This document shows, piece by piece, positions 37,003 through 46,595 of a stretch of 64,000 bases of DNA (the stretch's first letter is position 1; every line of letters begins with the position of its first letter). The DNA is from Aurantimonas coralicida DSM 14790 (GTDB lineage Bacteria; Pseudomonadota; Alphaproteobacteria; Rhizobiales; Rhizobiaceae): assembly GCF_000421645.1 (NCBI RefSeq), contig NZ_ATXK01000002.1:682001-746000 (forward strand). The letters run 5' to 3'. The position numbers were made by a program, and so were the translations under genes. The notes below the pieces were generated by a model. It saw nothing but the letters and a program-made list of their open reading frames with translations. It did no database searches and had not been told where the DNA came from.

Positions 37003-37929
37003 TCAGCCGGTCATCATCCGCTTGACATGGGCGGTGGTGGAGACCGCGAGGCCGTGCAGGTCGTAACCGCCTTCGAGGAGGCTCACAAGCCGGCCATCGC
37101 AGGCCCGGTCGGCCAGCGCCATCAGTTCGGCGGTGGCCCAGTCGAAATCCGCCTCGGTCAGCTTCAGATTGGCCAGCGGATCGCGGTGATGGGCGTCGAA
37201 GCCGGCCGAGATGATGACGAGGTCGGGATGGAAGTCCCGCAGCGCCGGCAGCACCCGCGAGCGGAACGCGTCCTTGAAGACGTCACTGCCGTCGCCGGCC
37301 GACAGCGGCGCGTTGACGATGTTGCCCTGGCCGGTCTCGCCCTTGGCGCCGGTGCCCGGATAGAGCGGCATCTGGTGGGTCGAGCAGTACATCACCGACG
37401 AATCCTCCCAGAAGATGTCCTGGGTACCGTTGCCGTGGTGGACGTCCCAGTCGACGATCGCGACGCGGTCGAGGCCGTGGACCGTCTGGGCGTGGCGCGC
37501 GGCGATGGCGGCGTTGTTGAACAGGCAGAAGCCCATCGCGGTCTGGCGCTCGGCATGGTGGCCGGGCGGGCGGGCGGCAACGAAGACATTGTCGCATTCG
37601 TCCGTCATCACGTCGTCGACGGCCGCCGTCGCCGCGCCGACGCCATGCAACGCCGCGGTGAAGCTCTTCGGACTGACGATGGTGTCGTTGTCGACACGCA
37701 CCAGCCCTTCCTCGGGGATCGTCGTCGCGACCTTGCGGACGTAATCCTCCGGATGGCAGCGATAGATCGCCTCCAGCGATCCTTCCGGCGCCTCGGCCCG
37801 GTCGAGATGCTGGAACGCCTCGTCCTCGAGCGCGGCCGTGACCGCCTGCATGCGCTCGGGGCGCTCGGGATGGCCGGGACCGGTGAGGTGCTCGGCGAAA
37901 ATGGGGTGATGATAGAGACGTGTCCGCAT
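37003..37929 (-). CDS. Histone deacetylase family (acetoin utilisation / polyamine deacetylase-like) hydrolase
   Basis: A 308-aa arginase/deacetylase-fold zinc hydrolase. The tandem His pair is in RPPGHHAE. The zinc ligands are Asp and His in DWDVHHGNGTQ and the second Asp in ISAGFDAHHRDPLANL. LLEGGYDLHGLA contains the usual loop. Bacterial members deacetylate acetylpolyamines, acetoin-related or unknown substrates. It lies 63 bases upstream of xseB on the same strand, so the two may be co-transcribed. Confidence 0.9.
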   Translation of the reverse strand: MRTRLYHHPIFAEHLTGPGHPERPERMQAVTAALEDEAFQHLDRAEAPEGSLEAIYRCHPEDYVRKVATTIPEEGLVRVDNDTIVSPKSFTAALHGVGAATAAVDDVMTDECDNVFVAARPPGHHAERQTAMGFCLFNNAAIAARHAQTVHGLDRVAIVDWDVHHGNGTQDIFWEDSSVMYCSTHQMPLYPGTGAKGETGQGNIVNAPLSAGDGSDVFKDAFRSRVLPALRDFHPDLVIISAGFDAHHRDPLANLKLTEADFDWATAELMALADRACDGRLVSLLEGGYDLHGLAVSTTAHVKRMMTG

Positions 37930-38008
37930 GGGGCGACCTTAGCGTCCTCGCGGACCTGTTCAACGATTTGTTTGACGATCCGGCCCGTGCCGGAGGCGGG
38001 GAGGGGCG

Positions 38009-39103
38009 TCAGCCCCGCCCGGTCTGGCCACGATGGCGCAGATAATGGTCGGCCACCGCGCAGGCGACCATCGCCTCACCGATCGGCACGGCGCGGATGC
38101 CGACGCAGGGATCGTGGCGGCCCTTGGTCATCACGTCGACCTCGTTGCCGTCCGCATCGACCGAGCGGGTCGGGGTGAGGATCGACGAGGTCGGCTTGAC
38201 GGCGAAGCGGGCCACGACCGGCTGGCCGGTGGAGATGCCGCCCAGAATGCCGCCGGCATGGTTGGTCAGGAATTGCGGCGCGCCGTCGGGCCCGATGCGG
38301 ATCTCGTCGGCATTCTCCTCGCCCGACAGGGTCGCGGCGGCGAAGCCGTCGCCGATCTCGACGCCCTTCACGGCGTTGATCGACATCAGATTGGCGGCGA
38401 TGTCGCCGTCGAGCTTGGCGTAGATCGGCGCGCCGAGGCCGCCGGGCACGCCCTCGGCGACCACCTCGACGATGGCGCCGACCGACGAGCCGCTCTTGCG
38501 CACGGCGTCCAGATGCTCCGCCCAGCGTTCGGCGGTCTCAGCGTCGGGGCAGAAGAACGGGTTGCGGTCGACCTCGTCCCAGTCCCAGCGGCTGCGGTCG
38601 ATGGCGATGGTGCCGATCTGGACGAGGGCCGCGCGGACCGTCAGGCCCGGCACGATCTGCCGGGCGATGGCGCCGGCCGCCACGCGGGTCGCGGTCTCGC
38701 GGGCCGAGGACCGGCCGCCGCCGCGATAGTCCCGCACGCCGTATTTCATGTCGTAGGTGATGTCGGCATGGCCGGGCCGGTAGCGCCGGGCGATGTCGGA
38801 ATAGTCCTTCGAACGCTGGTCGGTGTTCTGGATCTCCAGCGCGATCGGCGTGCCGGTGGCGACGAGTTCGCCCTCGGTCTCACCCGGCATCACGCCGGAC
38901 AGCACCCGCACCTGGTCGGGCTCCTGGCGCTGGGTGGTGTAGCGCGACTGGCCGGGGCGGCGCTTGTCGAGATAGGCCTGGATGCCGGCTTCCGAGAACC
39001 GGGTTCCCGGGGGCGTCCCGTCGACCACGCAGCCGATCGCGATCCCGTGGCTCTCGCCCCAGGTGGTGACGCGAAAGAGATGACCGAAGCTGTTGTGGGA
39101 CAT
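38009..39103 (-). CDS. aroC: Chorismate synthase
   Basis: A 364-aa FMN-dependent lyase completing the shikimate pathway (EPSP to chorismate). The three signatures are visible: [18 protein letters not shown] near the N-terminus, the [29 protein letters not shown] region, and [15 protein letters not shown] at the C-terminus. Full length. It is divergent from the DUF1344 gene across a 219-base AT-richer gap. Confidence 0.97.
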   Translation of the reverse strand: MSHNSFGHLFRVTTWGESHGIAIGCVVDGTPPGTRFSEAGIQAYLDKRRPGQSRYTTQRQEPDQVRVLSGVMPGETEGELVATGTPIALEIQNTDQRSKDYSDIARRYRPGHADITYDMKYGVRDYRGGGRSSARETATRVAAGAIARQIVPGLTVRAALVQIGTIAIDRSRWDWDEVDRNPFFCPDAETAERWAEHLDAVRKSGSSVGAIVEVVAEGVPGGLGAPIYAKLDGDIAANLMSINAVKGVEIGDGFAAATLSGEENADEIRIGPDGAPQFLTNHAGGILGGISTGQPVVARFAVKPTSSILTPTRSVDADGNEVDVMTKGRHDPCVGIRAVPIGEAMVACAVADHYLRHRGQTGRG

Positions 39104-39322
39104 GGAATTCCGCCGAAAGGAGAAGAGGCCTGGAGGAAGCCTCGCTTACGTTAGCTTAACCAAATCCGTCAAATGCAACGGATCGAAACGAATTGTAATT
39201 TTCGCGCACGAGAATTGACACAATCGGGGCCAAACATCGCAGCTGACAGACGCCCCGGAGAGGGGCAGCGAGAACGCCGCGTGCCATGATGGCGGTCGCG
39301 GCGGAGGTGGAAGGACCATACA

Positions 39323-39571
39323 GTGACCAGGCAGATTCTCGCATTCTTCGCGACGTCCTTTCTCACCGTGGCGATGACGATCCCGGCCATGGCGGAAGAA
39401 GTCGACGGCACCATCGAGGCGATCGACCGCGAGCACGCCCAGTTGCGGCTCAGCGACGGCGTCACCTACCGCCTGCCGGAGAATTTCGACTACGACGTCG
39501 TCGAGCCCGGCATGGACGTGGTGCTGATCTTTGGCGAGACCGAGACCCTGCGCATCGTCGAGGCCGGCTGA
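39323..39571 (+). CDS. DUF1344 periplasmic protein
   Basis: An 82-aa protein with a signal peptide (cleavage near AMA-EE at residue 24) and a single small beta domain of the DUF1344 type (EEVDGTIEAIDREHAQLRLSDGVTYRLPE). This family is largely restricted to rhizobia and relatives and its function is unknown. The upstream gap contains TTGACA at 39215-39220, a possible -35 box, but no convincing -10 at the right distance. Confidence 0.82.
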   Translation: MTRQILAFFATSFLTVAMTIPAMAEEVDGTIEAIDREHAQLRLSDGVTYRLPENFDYDVVEPGMDVVLIFGETETLRIVEAG

Positions 39572-39578
39572 GCAGCGC

Positions 39579-40187
39579 TCAGACCCAGGTCAGCCCGCCG
39601 TCGAGCCAGTGCAGGATGCGGTCCTGCGCGATGTCGCCGCGGGCGGCGGCCCGGTCGTCGAAGCCGCCATACATGCGCAGGATGCAGCGCGACACGCCGC
39701 CATGGGCGGTCACGATGGTCGGCCGCGACAGGCTTTCGAAGACGGGGCGCACCCGTTCGGCCAGAAGCGCATAGGATTCGGCCTTCTCGCCCGGCGGCAC
39801 GAAGTTCCACTTGTCGGCTTTGCGCCGCTTCGGCCCGTCCGGATCGCTCTTGCGGACCTCGGCGAGGGTAGAGCCCTGCCAGTCGCCGAAATGCAGCTCC
39901 ACCAGGCGCGGATCTGTCTCGAAATCGTCCGGGGGAAGGTCCAGTTCGGTGCGGATAATCCGCATCGTCTCGACGGCACGGCCGAGCGGGCTCGACAGGA
40001 AGCTGAAGCCGGAGGCGCCGGCGCCGAGGATGTTGCGCAGGCACAGGCCGTTGCGCCGGGCCTGCTCGCGGCCGAGGGCGTTGAGCGGAATGTCTTCCTG
40101 ACCCTGCAGCCGGCCTTCGGCGTTCCAGTCGGTCTGGCCGTGGCGGCAGAGATAGAGTTCGGTCGAAATCATCGCAGCATCCGCCAT
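39579..40187 (-). CDS. Histidine phosphatase family protein (phosphoglycerate-mutase-like)
   Basis: A 202-aa member of histidine phosphatase branch 1. The phosphohistidine motif is LYLCRHGQTDWNAEGRLQGQ, and the second catalytic His lies in VTAHGGVSRCILR. The acid in RLVELHFGDWQG fits the general acid. It could be a cofactor-dependent mutase-like or broad phosphatase; the substrate is not readable. An alternative start at 40172 (MISTELYL) would remove five residues. Confidence 0.87.
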   Translation of the reverse strand: MADAAMISTELYLCRHGQTDWNAEGRLQGQEDIPLNALGREQARRNGLCLRNILGAGASGFSFLSSPLGRAVETMRIIRTELDLPPDDFETDPRLVELHFGDWQGSTLAEVRKSDPDGPKRRKADKWNFVPPGEKAESYALLAERVRPVFESLSRPTIVTAHGGVSRCILRMYGGFDDRAAARGDIAQDRILHWLDGGLTWV

Positions 40188-40209
40188 GGCGTCGGAGAGA
40201 GGGACCGGC

Positions 40210-41034
40210 TTACGGCAGGTCCTTGACCACCGAGATGTCGGGCGCGTCGACGGCCTTCATGCCGACCACGTGGTAGCCCGAATCGGCATGGTGGATTTCA
40301 CCGGTCACCGAGCGCGACAGATCCGACAGGAAGTAGAGGCCGACATCGCCCACCTCGTCGATGGTCACGGTACGGCGCAGCGGCGCGTTGTACTCGTTCC
40401 ATTTGAGGATGTAGCGGAAATCGCCGATGCCGGAGGCGGCCAGCGTCTTGATCGGGCCGGCGGAGATGGCGTTGACGCGGATGTTCTTCGGGCCGAGATC
40501 GACCGCCAGATACTGGACGCTCGCCTCGAGCGCGGCCTTGGCGACGCCCATGACATTGTAGTTCGGCATCACCTTCTCGGCGCCGTAATACGACATGGTC
40601 AGCATCGAGCCGCCATCGGTCATCAGCTTCTCGGCGCGCTGGGCGACCGCCGTGAAGGAATAGACCGAGATCAGCATGGTCTTGGAAAAGTTCGCCTCGC
40701 TCGTGTCGACATAGCGACCGGTCAGCTCGTCCTTGTCGGAAAAGCCGATGGCGTGGACGAGGAAGTCGAGCTTGCCCCATTCGTCCTCGATGGTCTTGAA
40801 GCAGGCATCGATGGAGGCGGCGTCGCTGACGTCGCAATGGCCGACGACCAGCGCGTCGAGCTCCTTGGCCAGCGGTTCGACCCGCTTGCGCAACGCGTCG
40901 CCCTGATAGGTGAAGGCGAGTTCCGCACCGGCCTCGCGGGCCGCCTTGGCGATGCCCCAGGCAATCGAGCGGTTGTTCGCGACGCCCATCACGAGGCCAC
41001 GCTTGCCGGTCATCAGACCCTTCGATTCGGCCAT
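40210..41034 (-). CDS. fabI: Enoyl-[acyl-carrier-protein] reductase (NADH)
   Basis: A 274-aa short-chain dehydrogenase-fold FabI reducing enoyl-ACP in fatty acid synthesis. The N-terminal cofactor loop is MGVANNRSIAWGIA. The catalytic Tyr-x6-Lys appears as YNVMGVAK, after SYYGAEKVMPN. The substrate loop TLAASGIGDF and the HVVGM C-terminal segment are typical of alphaproteobacterial FabI. GGGAG is about eight bases before the ATG. It lies 23 bases upstream of the phosphatase gene on the same strand. Confidence 0.95.
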   Translation of the reverse strand: MAESKGLMTGKRGLVMGVANNRSIAWGIAKAAREAGAELAFTYQGDALRKRVEPLAKELDALVVGHCDVSDAASIDACFKTIEDEWGKLDFLVHAIGFSDKDELTGRYVDTSEANFSKTMLISVYSFTAVAQRAEKLMTDGGSMLTMSYYGAEKVMPNYNVMGVAKAALEASVQYLAVDLGPKNIRVNAISAGPIKTLAASGIGDFRYILKWNEYNAPLRRTVTIDEVGDVGLYFLSDLSRSVTGEIHHADSGYHVVGMKAVDAPDISVVKDLP

Positions 41035-41168
41035 GGCGCGACTCCCTCAAGACAGCGTGCAAACAATGCTTTGGCGGCGGCGGGTATGGCATAGCCCCGC
41101 CGGGCCTTCAAGCACGCTTGCGCCGCCCTCTCCGGCAGGGGCGTCGTTTGCCGGGCGACCGTGGCCGA

Positions 41169-42134
41169 TCAGCCGATGGCGTCTTCGCGCTCGGCCTGTT
41201 TCTGGAACAGCGCGGCGAGATCGGCGTCGCCCTCGGGCAGCATGATGCGCACCGACGCCATCAGGTCGCCGCGTCCGCCGACCTTCGTCGTCAGGCCCTT
41301 GCCGCGCAGGCGAAAAGTCTTGCCGGAATTCGTCCAGGCCGGAATGGTCAGCGCAATACGGCCGTCGAGGGTCTCGACCTCGACCTTGCCGCCGAGCACC
41401 GCGGTCTTCAGCGGCACCGGCAGATCGTGGATCAGATCGCGGCCGTCGATGCGAAAGCGCGGATGGGGCGCGAACTGCACGGTGACCAGCGCGTCGCCGG
41501 GCTTGCCGCCGGGCACCGGGGCCGGCTGGCCCTGGCCCTTGAGGCGGATCGTCTGGCCGTCCTCGACGCCTTCCGGCAGCCGGATCGCCAGCCGCTTGCC
41601 GGTCGGAAAGATCGCCTCGACCTTGGCGCCGGACACGACGTCGGCCAGCTTCACCTTCAGATTGGCGTTGATGTCCTCGCCCTTCGTACTGGCATTGCGG
41701 GCGCCGGCAAAGCCGGGTCCGGCCGAGCGACGGCCACCGGCCGCGCCGGCGAAGGCCTGCTCGAAGAAGTCCGAGAACAGCCCCTCGGCGCCCATATCCT
41801 CCGGGCCGCCCGTCGAGCGGAAATCGAAACCGCCGGGCCGCTGGCCGCGGCCGCCGCCGAAGCCGCCGGCGCCGAACGGGCTGCCGCCACCGCCGAAGCC
41901 CTGGAACTTCGCCTTGCCCTCGGCGTCGATCTCGCCCCGGTCGAACTGCGCGCGCTTGTCCTTGTCACCGAGAATTTCATAGGCCTGGTTGGCCTCGTTG
42001 AAACGCGCAGCAGCCTTCGGATCGCTGGCATTGGCATCCGGGTGATACTGCTTGGCGAGCTTGCGAAAGGCGGATTTGATCTCCTTTTCGCTCGCTGTCT
42101 TGGCAACGCCGAGGACGGCGTAAGGGTCGCGCAT
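41169..42134 (-). CDS. DnaJ-like co-chaperone without zinc finger (CbpA type)
   Basis: A 321-aa J-domain protein. The J domain is at residues 1-70 with the essential HPD tripeptide in [11 protein letters not shown] Gly/Phe-rich linker runs from about 90 to 135 ([16 protein letters not shown]). A DnaJ C-terminal substrate-binding domain follows, with no CxxCxGxG zinc-finger repeats, which separates it from DnaJ proper. It is expected to stimulate DnaK ATPase. It is the first of a minus-strand run leading into fabI. Confidence 0.9.
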   Translation of the reverse strand: MRDPYAVLGVAKTASEKEIKSAFRKLAKQYHPDANASDPKAAARFNEANQAYEILGDKDKRAQFDRGEIDAEGKAKFQGFGGGGSPFGAGGFGGGRGQRPGGFDFRSTGGPEDMGAEGLFSDFFEQAFAGAAGGRRSAGPGFAGARNASTKGEDINANLKVKLADVVSGAKVEAIFPTGKRLAIRLPEGVEDGQTIRLKGQGQPAPVPGGKPGDALVTVQFAPHPRFRIDGRDLIHDLPVPLKTAVLGGKVEVETLDGRIALTIPAWTNSGKTFRLRGKGLTTKVGGRGDLMASVRIMLPEGDADLAALFQKQAEREDAIG

Positions 42135-42262
42135 GACGCAATGGGTCCTTCACGAATGATGGCTGGGCGAATGTGACGCGGAGGGTCCGCGCCCTGCGCC
42201 TATATGGTGGATGCCGCCATGGAATTTAAGGGTCCAGGGCCCCGATCGGCGCCAGGATCACC

Positions 42263-42706
42263 TCAGCCGTTCTCGTCGAAGCGCACCAGGGCCCATTCGC
42301 CGGCACCGGTGGTGCAGGCCTCGCCATTGTAGAGCGCGACGCCGTCGAAGCGCTGGCGCGAGGTCTGGAAGGTCCGGCAGATGCGCGATCCGTTGCGCAC
42401 TTCCTGCAGGGCGCTGATCACGCCGTTGGTCCCGGTCTGCGGATTGGCCCAGGGATAGCTCTTGGCCGCCGCCTCGATGTCGGCGGCCGACACCGCGTTG
42501 CGGACCGTGCGGCGGTCGGAGAGGCGCTCGAGATCGGGGATCGCCGAATTGTCGCTCGAGGCCGCCGGGGCAGGGGGCGGTGCGATCGAGCCGGTGATCA
42601 GCGTGTCGTCGATCATGTCGCCCGCATTCGGGCCGGCGACCACGCATCCGCCGAGCGCGAGCGCGAGCGCGAGCAGGCCGGCCAGGAGGATTTGGAACGA
42701 TGCCAT
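42263..42706 (-). CDS. RT0821/Lpp0805-like surface lipoprotein
   Basis: A 147-aa predicted lipoprotein. The N-terminal hydrophobic segment ends in a lipobox LALGGC (Cys21), so it should be lipid-anchored. The C-terminal half, with [33 protein letters not shown] and [20 protein letters not shown], resembles the RT0821/Lpp0805 surface antigen domain. Two further cysteines may pair. It is divergent from pdxH with only 52 bases between starts. Confidence 0.75.
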   Translation of the reverse strand: MASFQILLAGLLALALALGGCVVAGPNAGDMIDDTLITGSIAPPPAPAASSDNSAIPDLERLSDRRTVRNAVSAADIEAAAKSYPWANPQTGTNGVISALQEVRNGSRICRTFQTSRQRFDGVALYNGEACTTGAGEWALVRFDENG

Positions 42707-42758
42707 CGATCTCTTATCTGTTACGGCGCCGCGCCGCGAATCGTTGCGACGATGTCAT

Positions 42759-43403
42759 ATGCAAAGGATCATGACGATAATGGCTAGCGAAGCCTTAACT
42801 CTTGGTGAAAGACCCGTCGGCGACGATCCGATCGCGCTGTTTTCGGCCTGGCTGGAAGATGCCGAGGCGAGCGAGCCCAACGATCCCGGCGCAGTGGCGC
42901 TGGCGACGGTGGACGCGGCCGGCCTGCCGGATGTGCGCATGGTCCTGTTGAAGGAGTTCGATGCGCGCGGTTTCGTCTTCTACACGAATTTCGAGAGCGC
43001 CAAAGGGGCCCAGCTTCTGGCCAGCCGCAAGGCGGCCATGTGCTTCCACTGGAAGTCGCTGCGCCGGCAGGTGCGCGTGCGCGGTCCGGTCGAGATCGTC
43101 TCGGACGCCGAGGCCGACGCCTATTTCGCCTCGCGCCCCCAGGGCAGCCGCATCGGCGCCTGGGCATCCCACCAGTCGCGCCCGCTGGCAAGCCGGGTAG
43201 TCCTGGAGGAGAAGGTCGCCGCGCTCGGCGCCGAATATGGCGACGGCCCGGTGCCGCGCCCGCCTCACTGGTCGGGCTTCCGGCTGATGCCGACCCAGAT
43301 CGAGTTCTGGCATGACGGCCAGTTCCGCCTGCACGACCGCGCCATCTTCACGCCGCGCGGCGAGCCGGGCGCCGGCTGGAACGTGGAGCGGCTCTACCCG
43401 TAA
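42759..43403 (+). CDS. pdxH: Pyridoxamine 5'-phosphate oxidase
   Basis: A 214-aa FMN enzyme that oxidises PNP/PMP to pyridoxal phosphate. [32 protein letters not shown] and the PLP-site segment [14 protein letters not shown] are diagnostic, and it ends WNVERLYP as most PdxH proteins do. Three in-frame ATGs (42759, 42771, 42780) are possible starts; conservation begins near the third. It supplies the cofactor for ThrC at the window end and many other enzymes. Confidence 0.95.
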   Translation: MQRIMTIMASEALTLGERPVGDDPIALFSAWLEDAEASEPNDPGAVALATVDAAGLPDVRMVLLKEFDARGFVFYTNFESAKGAQLLASRKAAMCFHWKSLRRQVRVRGPVEIVSDAEADAYFASRPQGSRIGAWASHQSRPLASRVVLEEKVAALGAEYGDGPVPRPPHWSGFRLMPTQIEFWHDGQFRLHDRAIFTPRGEPGAGWNVERLYP

Positions 43404-43421
43404 AGGCAAACGGCCTGCGGC

Positions 43422-44126
43422 TCAGCGCCGCGCCAGCATCTCGTCGACGAAGTCGGGCACGAGGCGGCTGGCCGGCCCGTGCCGCGCTTCGGAAAACAGC
43501 GTGGTGCCGGCCGACGGCTCGAGATTGAGCTCCAGCGTGCGGCTGCCATTGGCCCGCGCGTCCTCGACGAAGCCGGCGGCGGGATAGACCGCGCCGCTGG
43601 TGCCGATCGACACGAACAGGTCGGCTGCGGCCAGCCGGTCGTAGATCATGTCCATGTGGTACGGCATCTCGCCGAACCAGACGACGTCCGGCCGCATGCC
43701 CGCCAGGCTGCCGCATTGGCGGCAGGCCAGTTCCGTCGACAGCTGGTCGGGCGACGGGCCGCGTGTGCCGCAGCGGGCGCAGAGCGCTTTCGCCAGTTCG
43801 CCATGCATGTGGATCACGCCACGCGAGCCGGCCCGCTCGTGCAGATCGTCGATGTTCTGAGTGACCACCGTGACGCTGCCGGAAAATTCCCGCTCGAGCC
43901 GCGCCAGAGCGAGATGGGCCGGGTTGGGCTTCACGCCCGCGAGCCCGGCCCGTCGCTGGTTGTAGAAATCATGGACCATGGCCGGGTCGCGGGCAAAGCC
44001 CTCCGGCGTCGCCACGTCCTCCAGCCGGACCTTCGACCAGATTCCGCCGACGTCGCGAAACGTGTCGACGCCGGATTCGGCCGAGATACCGGCGCCTGTC
44101 AGGATGAGGATCGACTGGAACTGCAT
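43422..44126 (-). CDS. cobB: NAD-dependent sirtuin deacylase, class III (CobB-like)
   Basis: A 234-aa sirtuin. NAD-binding GAGISAESGVDTFRD, catalytic His108 in HMHGEL, and the zinc ribbon Cys116, Cys119, Cys135, Cys138 are present. Tyr55 and Arg58 in FYNQRR match the Tyr-x-x-Arg pair that gives SIRT5/CobB enzymes desuccinylase and demalonylase ability besides deacetylase activity. It would reverse lysine acylation in a cell whose window-neighbours produce acyl-CoAs. It is convergent with pdxH. Confidence 0.92.
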   Translation of the reverse strand: MQFQSILILTGAGISAESGVDTFRDVGGIWSKVRLEDVATPEGFARDPAMVHDFYNQRRAGLAGVKPNPAHLALARLEREFSGSVTVVTQNIDDLHERAGSRGVIHMHGELAKALCARCGTRGPSPDQLSTELACRQCGSLAGMRPDVVWFGEMPYHMDMIYDRLAAADLFVSIGTSGAVYPAAGFVEDARANGSRTLELNLEPSAGTTLFSEARHGPASRLVPDFVDEMLARR

Positions 44127-44181
44127 GGCACTCGTCCGGCTGTCGGGGCGCGATCGGGAGGGGCTGCGGGACGGCGGCGGC

Positions 44182-45597
44182 TCAGGTCTCGGTGCCGCCC
44201 ACCGTCATGCGGTCCATGCGCAGATGCGGCTGGCCGACGCCGACCGGCACGCCCTGGCCGTTCTTGCCGCACATGCCGATGCCGGTATCCAGCGCCACGT
44301 CGTTGCCGACCATCGAGACCCGGTGCATCGCCTCCGGGCCGTTGCCGATCAGCATGGCGCCCTTCACAGGCTCGGCCACCTTGCCGTCGCGGATGCGGTA
44401 GGCCTCGGTGCAGCCGAAGACGAACTTGCCCGAGGTGATGTCGACCTGCCCGCCGCCGAAGGACACGGCATAGATGCCGTCCTTCACCGAGGCGAGGATC
44501 TCCTCCGGCGTGTGCGGGCCGTCGAGCATCATCGTGTTGGTCATGCGCGGCATCGGCACATGGGCATAGGACTGGCGCCGGCCATTGCCGGTGGAGGCCA
44601 TACCCATCAGCCGGCCGTTCTGACGGTCCTGCATGTAGCCGACGAGCTTGCCGTCCTCGATCAGCACCGTGCGGTTGGAGGGCGTGCCCTCGTCGTCGAT
44701 GGTCAGAGAGCCGCGGCGCTCGGCCACCGTCCCGTCGTCGACGACGGTGATGCCCTTTGCGGCGACCTGCTGGCCCATCAGGCCGGAGAAGGCCGAGGTC
44801 TTCTTGCGGTTGAAGTCGCCTTCCAGCCCGTGGCCGACCGCCTCGTGCAGCATGACGCCCGGCCAGCCCGAGGCCAGCACGATGTCGAAGGTGCCGGCAG
44901 GGGCCGCGACGGCCCGCAGATTGACGCGGGCCTGGGCGATCGCCTTGTCGGCGATGGCCTGCCAGTTCTCGGTGACGAAGAATTCCGAAAAGCCCGTCCG
45001 CCCGCCGGCGCCGAAGGAGCCGGATTCCTGGCGGTCGCCTTCGCCACAGACGACGGAGACATTGATGCGCACGAGCGGGCGCACGTCCTTCACCAGCCGG
45101 CCGTCGGCGCGCAGGATCTCGACATTCTGCCATTGCGAGCCGAGCGTGACGGAGACCTGGCGCACGTCATCGCCCTGGCCGCGCAGATAGGCGTCGATGT
45201 CCTGGAGCAGCCTGACCTTCGCCTCGAAGCCGGGCGAGGGGATCGGGTTCTCGTCGCCATAGACCTTGTGGTTGGTGCCGGCCGGCGCTTCGGCGTAGCT
45301 GCCCTGGCGCCCGGTCTTCACGGCGGAGACCGCCTGCGCGGCGCGCTTCAGCGCGGCATCGGAAAAGTCGCCGGCATGGGCATAGCCGACGGCCTCGCCG
45401 GACACCGCTCTCAGGCCGAAGCCCTGGTCGGTGGAGAAATTGCCGGCCTTCAGGCGGCCATTGTCGAAGACCAGCGATTCCGATTCGCGGTATTCGAGGA
45501 ACAGCTCGCCATCATCGGCGCCGGACAGGGTTTCCCCGAGAATCGCGTCGATCTCGGCGCGTGAGATGTCGAAGCGCTCGATCAGCGACGCGGACAT
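44182..45597 (-). CDS. tldD: Metalloprotease TldD
   Basis: About 471 aa, a member of the TldD/PmbA family whose TldD-TldE pair cleaves unfolded peptides and antitoxin/microcin precursors. The zinc-binding HEAVGHGLEGD motif lies near residue 260, as in TldD. The N-terminal DGELFLEYRESESLVFDNG and the C-terminal VKGAMLIGNGPEAM segments are typical. The start at 45597 (MSASLIERF) is chosen over the longer frame. TldE/PmbA is not in the window. Confidence 0.93.
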   Translation of the reverse strand: MSASLIERFDISRAEIDAILGETLSGADDGELFLEYRESESLVFDNGRLKAGNFSTDQGFGLRAVSGEAVGYAHAGDFSDAALKRAAQAVSAVKTGRQGSYAEAPAGTNHKVYGDENPIPSPGFEAKVRLLQDIDAYLRGQGDDVRQVSVTLGSQWQNVEILRADGRLVKDVRPLVRINVSVVCGEGDRQESGSFGAGGRTGFSEFFVTENWQAIADKAIAQARVNLRAVAAPAGTFDIVLASGWPGVMLHEAVGHGLEGDFNRKKTSAFSGLMGQQVAAKGITVVDDGTVAERRGSLTIDDEGTPSNRTVLIEDGKLVGYMQDRQNGRLMGMASTGNGRRQSYAHVPMPRMTNTMMLDGPHTPEEILASVKDGIYAVSFGGGQVDITSGKFVFGCTEAYRIRDGKVAEPVKGAMLIGNGPEAMHRVSMVGNDVALDTGIGMCGKNGQGVPVGVGQPHLRMDRMTVGGTET

Positions 45598-45720
45598 GGC
45601 AGGACTCCTCTGGCAACAGGCCCCGCAGATAAGCGTCGCGGCGCCGCCTGCCAACAGGGGCGCCGCGCGATGCGATCGTCGACGGTCCCGCGCCGGGGCG
45701 CAAACCGTCTCCGCAGGGTG

Positions 45721-46233
45721 TCAGGGGAGGGCGGCGAAGCCGTCCGCAAAACCGTTGAGATCGACCGGGATGCCGATGCCCTGTTCGGGGGTCTGGAAGA
45801 CGATGAAGGTGGCGGTGGCGCCGCCCGACAGCGTCTTCAGGAGTTCGTCGGCGAGGATCACCTCGGCATAGCAGCCGTCGTCGAAGCAGCGCACGAACTG
45901 CGCGCGGCCGATATCCTTGCCGTCGACATAGAGGCCGAGACCGTTCGGCAGGAGAATGCCCAGCGGCGCCAGGACGCGCAGGATCCGGGCCTGCTGGTCG
46001 GCCGTCTTCAGGGCGACGATCGACAGGCCGATTTCCGGACGGTCCTCGGCGACGACGTTCTGCAGGAGCGCGCACTGGTCGCCCGAGGCGCCCGCTGGCT
46101 GGTCGCAGACGATGGCCCAGGCGCCGTGCTGGGACTTGACGGTGCCGGTCGCGCCGGACTGGGCGAAGGCCGGGTGAAGGCTGGCGGCGCAAAGGGCGAG
46201 GGCCGCAGCCGCCGTCTGAAGGGTTCTGATCAT
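45721..46233 (-). CDS. Invasion-associated locus B (IalB) family protein
   Basis: A 170-aa secreted protein. The signal peptide ends near HPAFA (about residue 23). The mature part matches the IalB family: HGAWAIVCDQ, then CALLQNV, then a SIVALK-like strand, and CFDDGCYAEVILADELL near the C-terminus. Four conserved cysteines (in VCDQ, QCAL, CFD and GCY) suggest two periplasmic disulfides. First described in Bartonella, the family is widespread in non-pathogenic rhizobia, so the name does not imply virulence. Confidence 0.85.
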   Translation of the reverse strand: MIRTLQTAAAALALCAASLHPAFAQSGATGTVKSQHGAWAIVCDQPAGASGDQCALLQNVVAEDRPEIGLSIVALKTADQQARILRVLAPLGILLPNGLGLYVDGKDIGRAQFVRCFDDGCYAEVILADELLKTLSGGATATFIVFQTPEQGIGIPVDLNGFADGFAALP

Positions 46234-46418
46234 CGGGTCATCCGGTTCGAGACTGGATTGGAATGTGCCGGCGTTATAGCAAACAAATGGTTACCGGACA
46301 GCGTCCGTCGAACAGAACGGGCCGGAGCGGCGGCAAACGGGCCCGGTCGCGGCAATGCGAATCGTCCGCGGGGCGATGCCGTGGAGGCGCCGGAATGCCG
46401 GTCCCGGCGCAAAAATGC

Positions 46419-46430
46419 CGCAAGCTTGCG
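46419..46430. promoter_or_regulatory. Perfect 12-bp palindrome in the ialB-coxB intergenic region
   Basis: CGCAAGCTTGCG at 46419-46430 is a perfect palindrome 165 bases before the coxB start, in a 362-base gap (46234-46595) that carries no gene. A second TTGCG lies at 46445-46449. It may be an operator for the oxidase operon or for ialB; no regulator can be named. Confidence 0.3.
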
Positions 46431-46595
46431 ATGGTTCTAAGATGTTGCGGCGCGCCGGGTTTCGTGGTTTTAAGCGGCGAGCCGAAGATTCTTCCGATTT
46501 CGCGGGATGCCGGTGCTGGCGCCGGATGGCGGCAGGCGCTATTCGTCCCCGAAACGCCGGTTCCCACCACTGACGCACGAGCGCGCAGGGAGACA

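Noticed and set aside
45721-46233. IalB homologue as a virulence determinant
   Set aside because: The family is widespread in free-living Hyphomicrobiales, and nothing else in the window suggests pathogenicity.
46243-46260. GGTTCGAGAC resembling a tRNA T-loop
   Set aside because: No matching acceptor, anticodon or D arms can be drawn around it.
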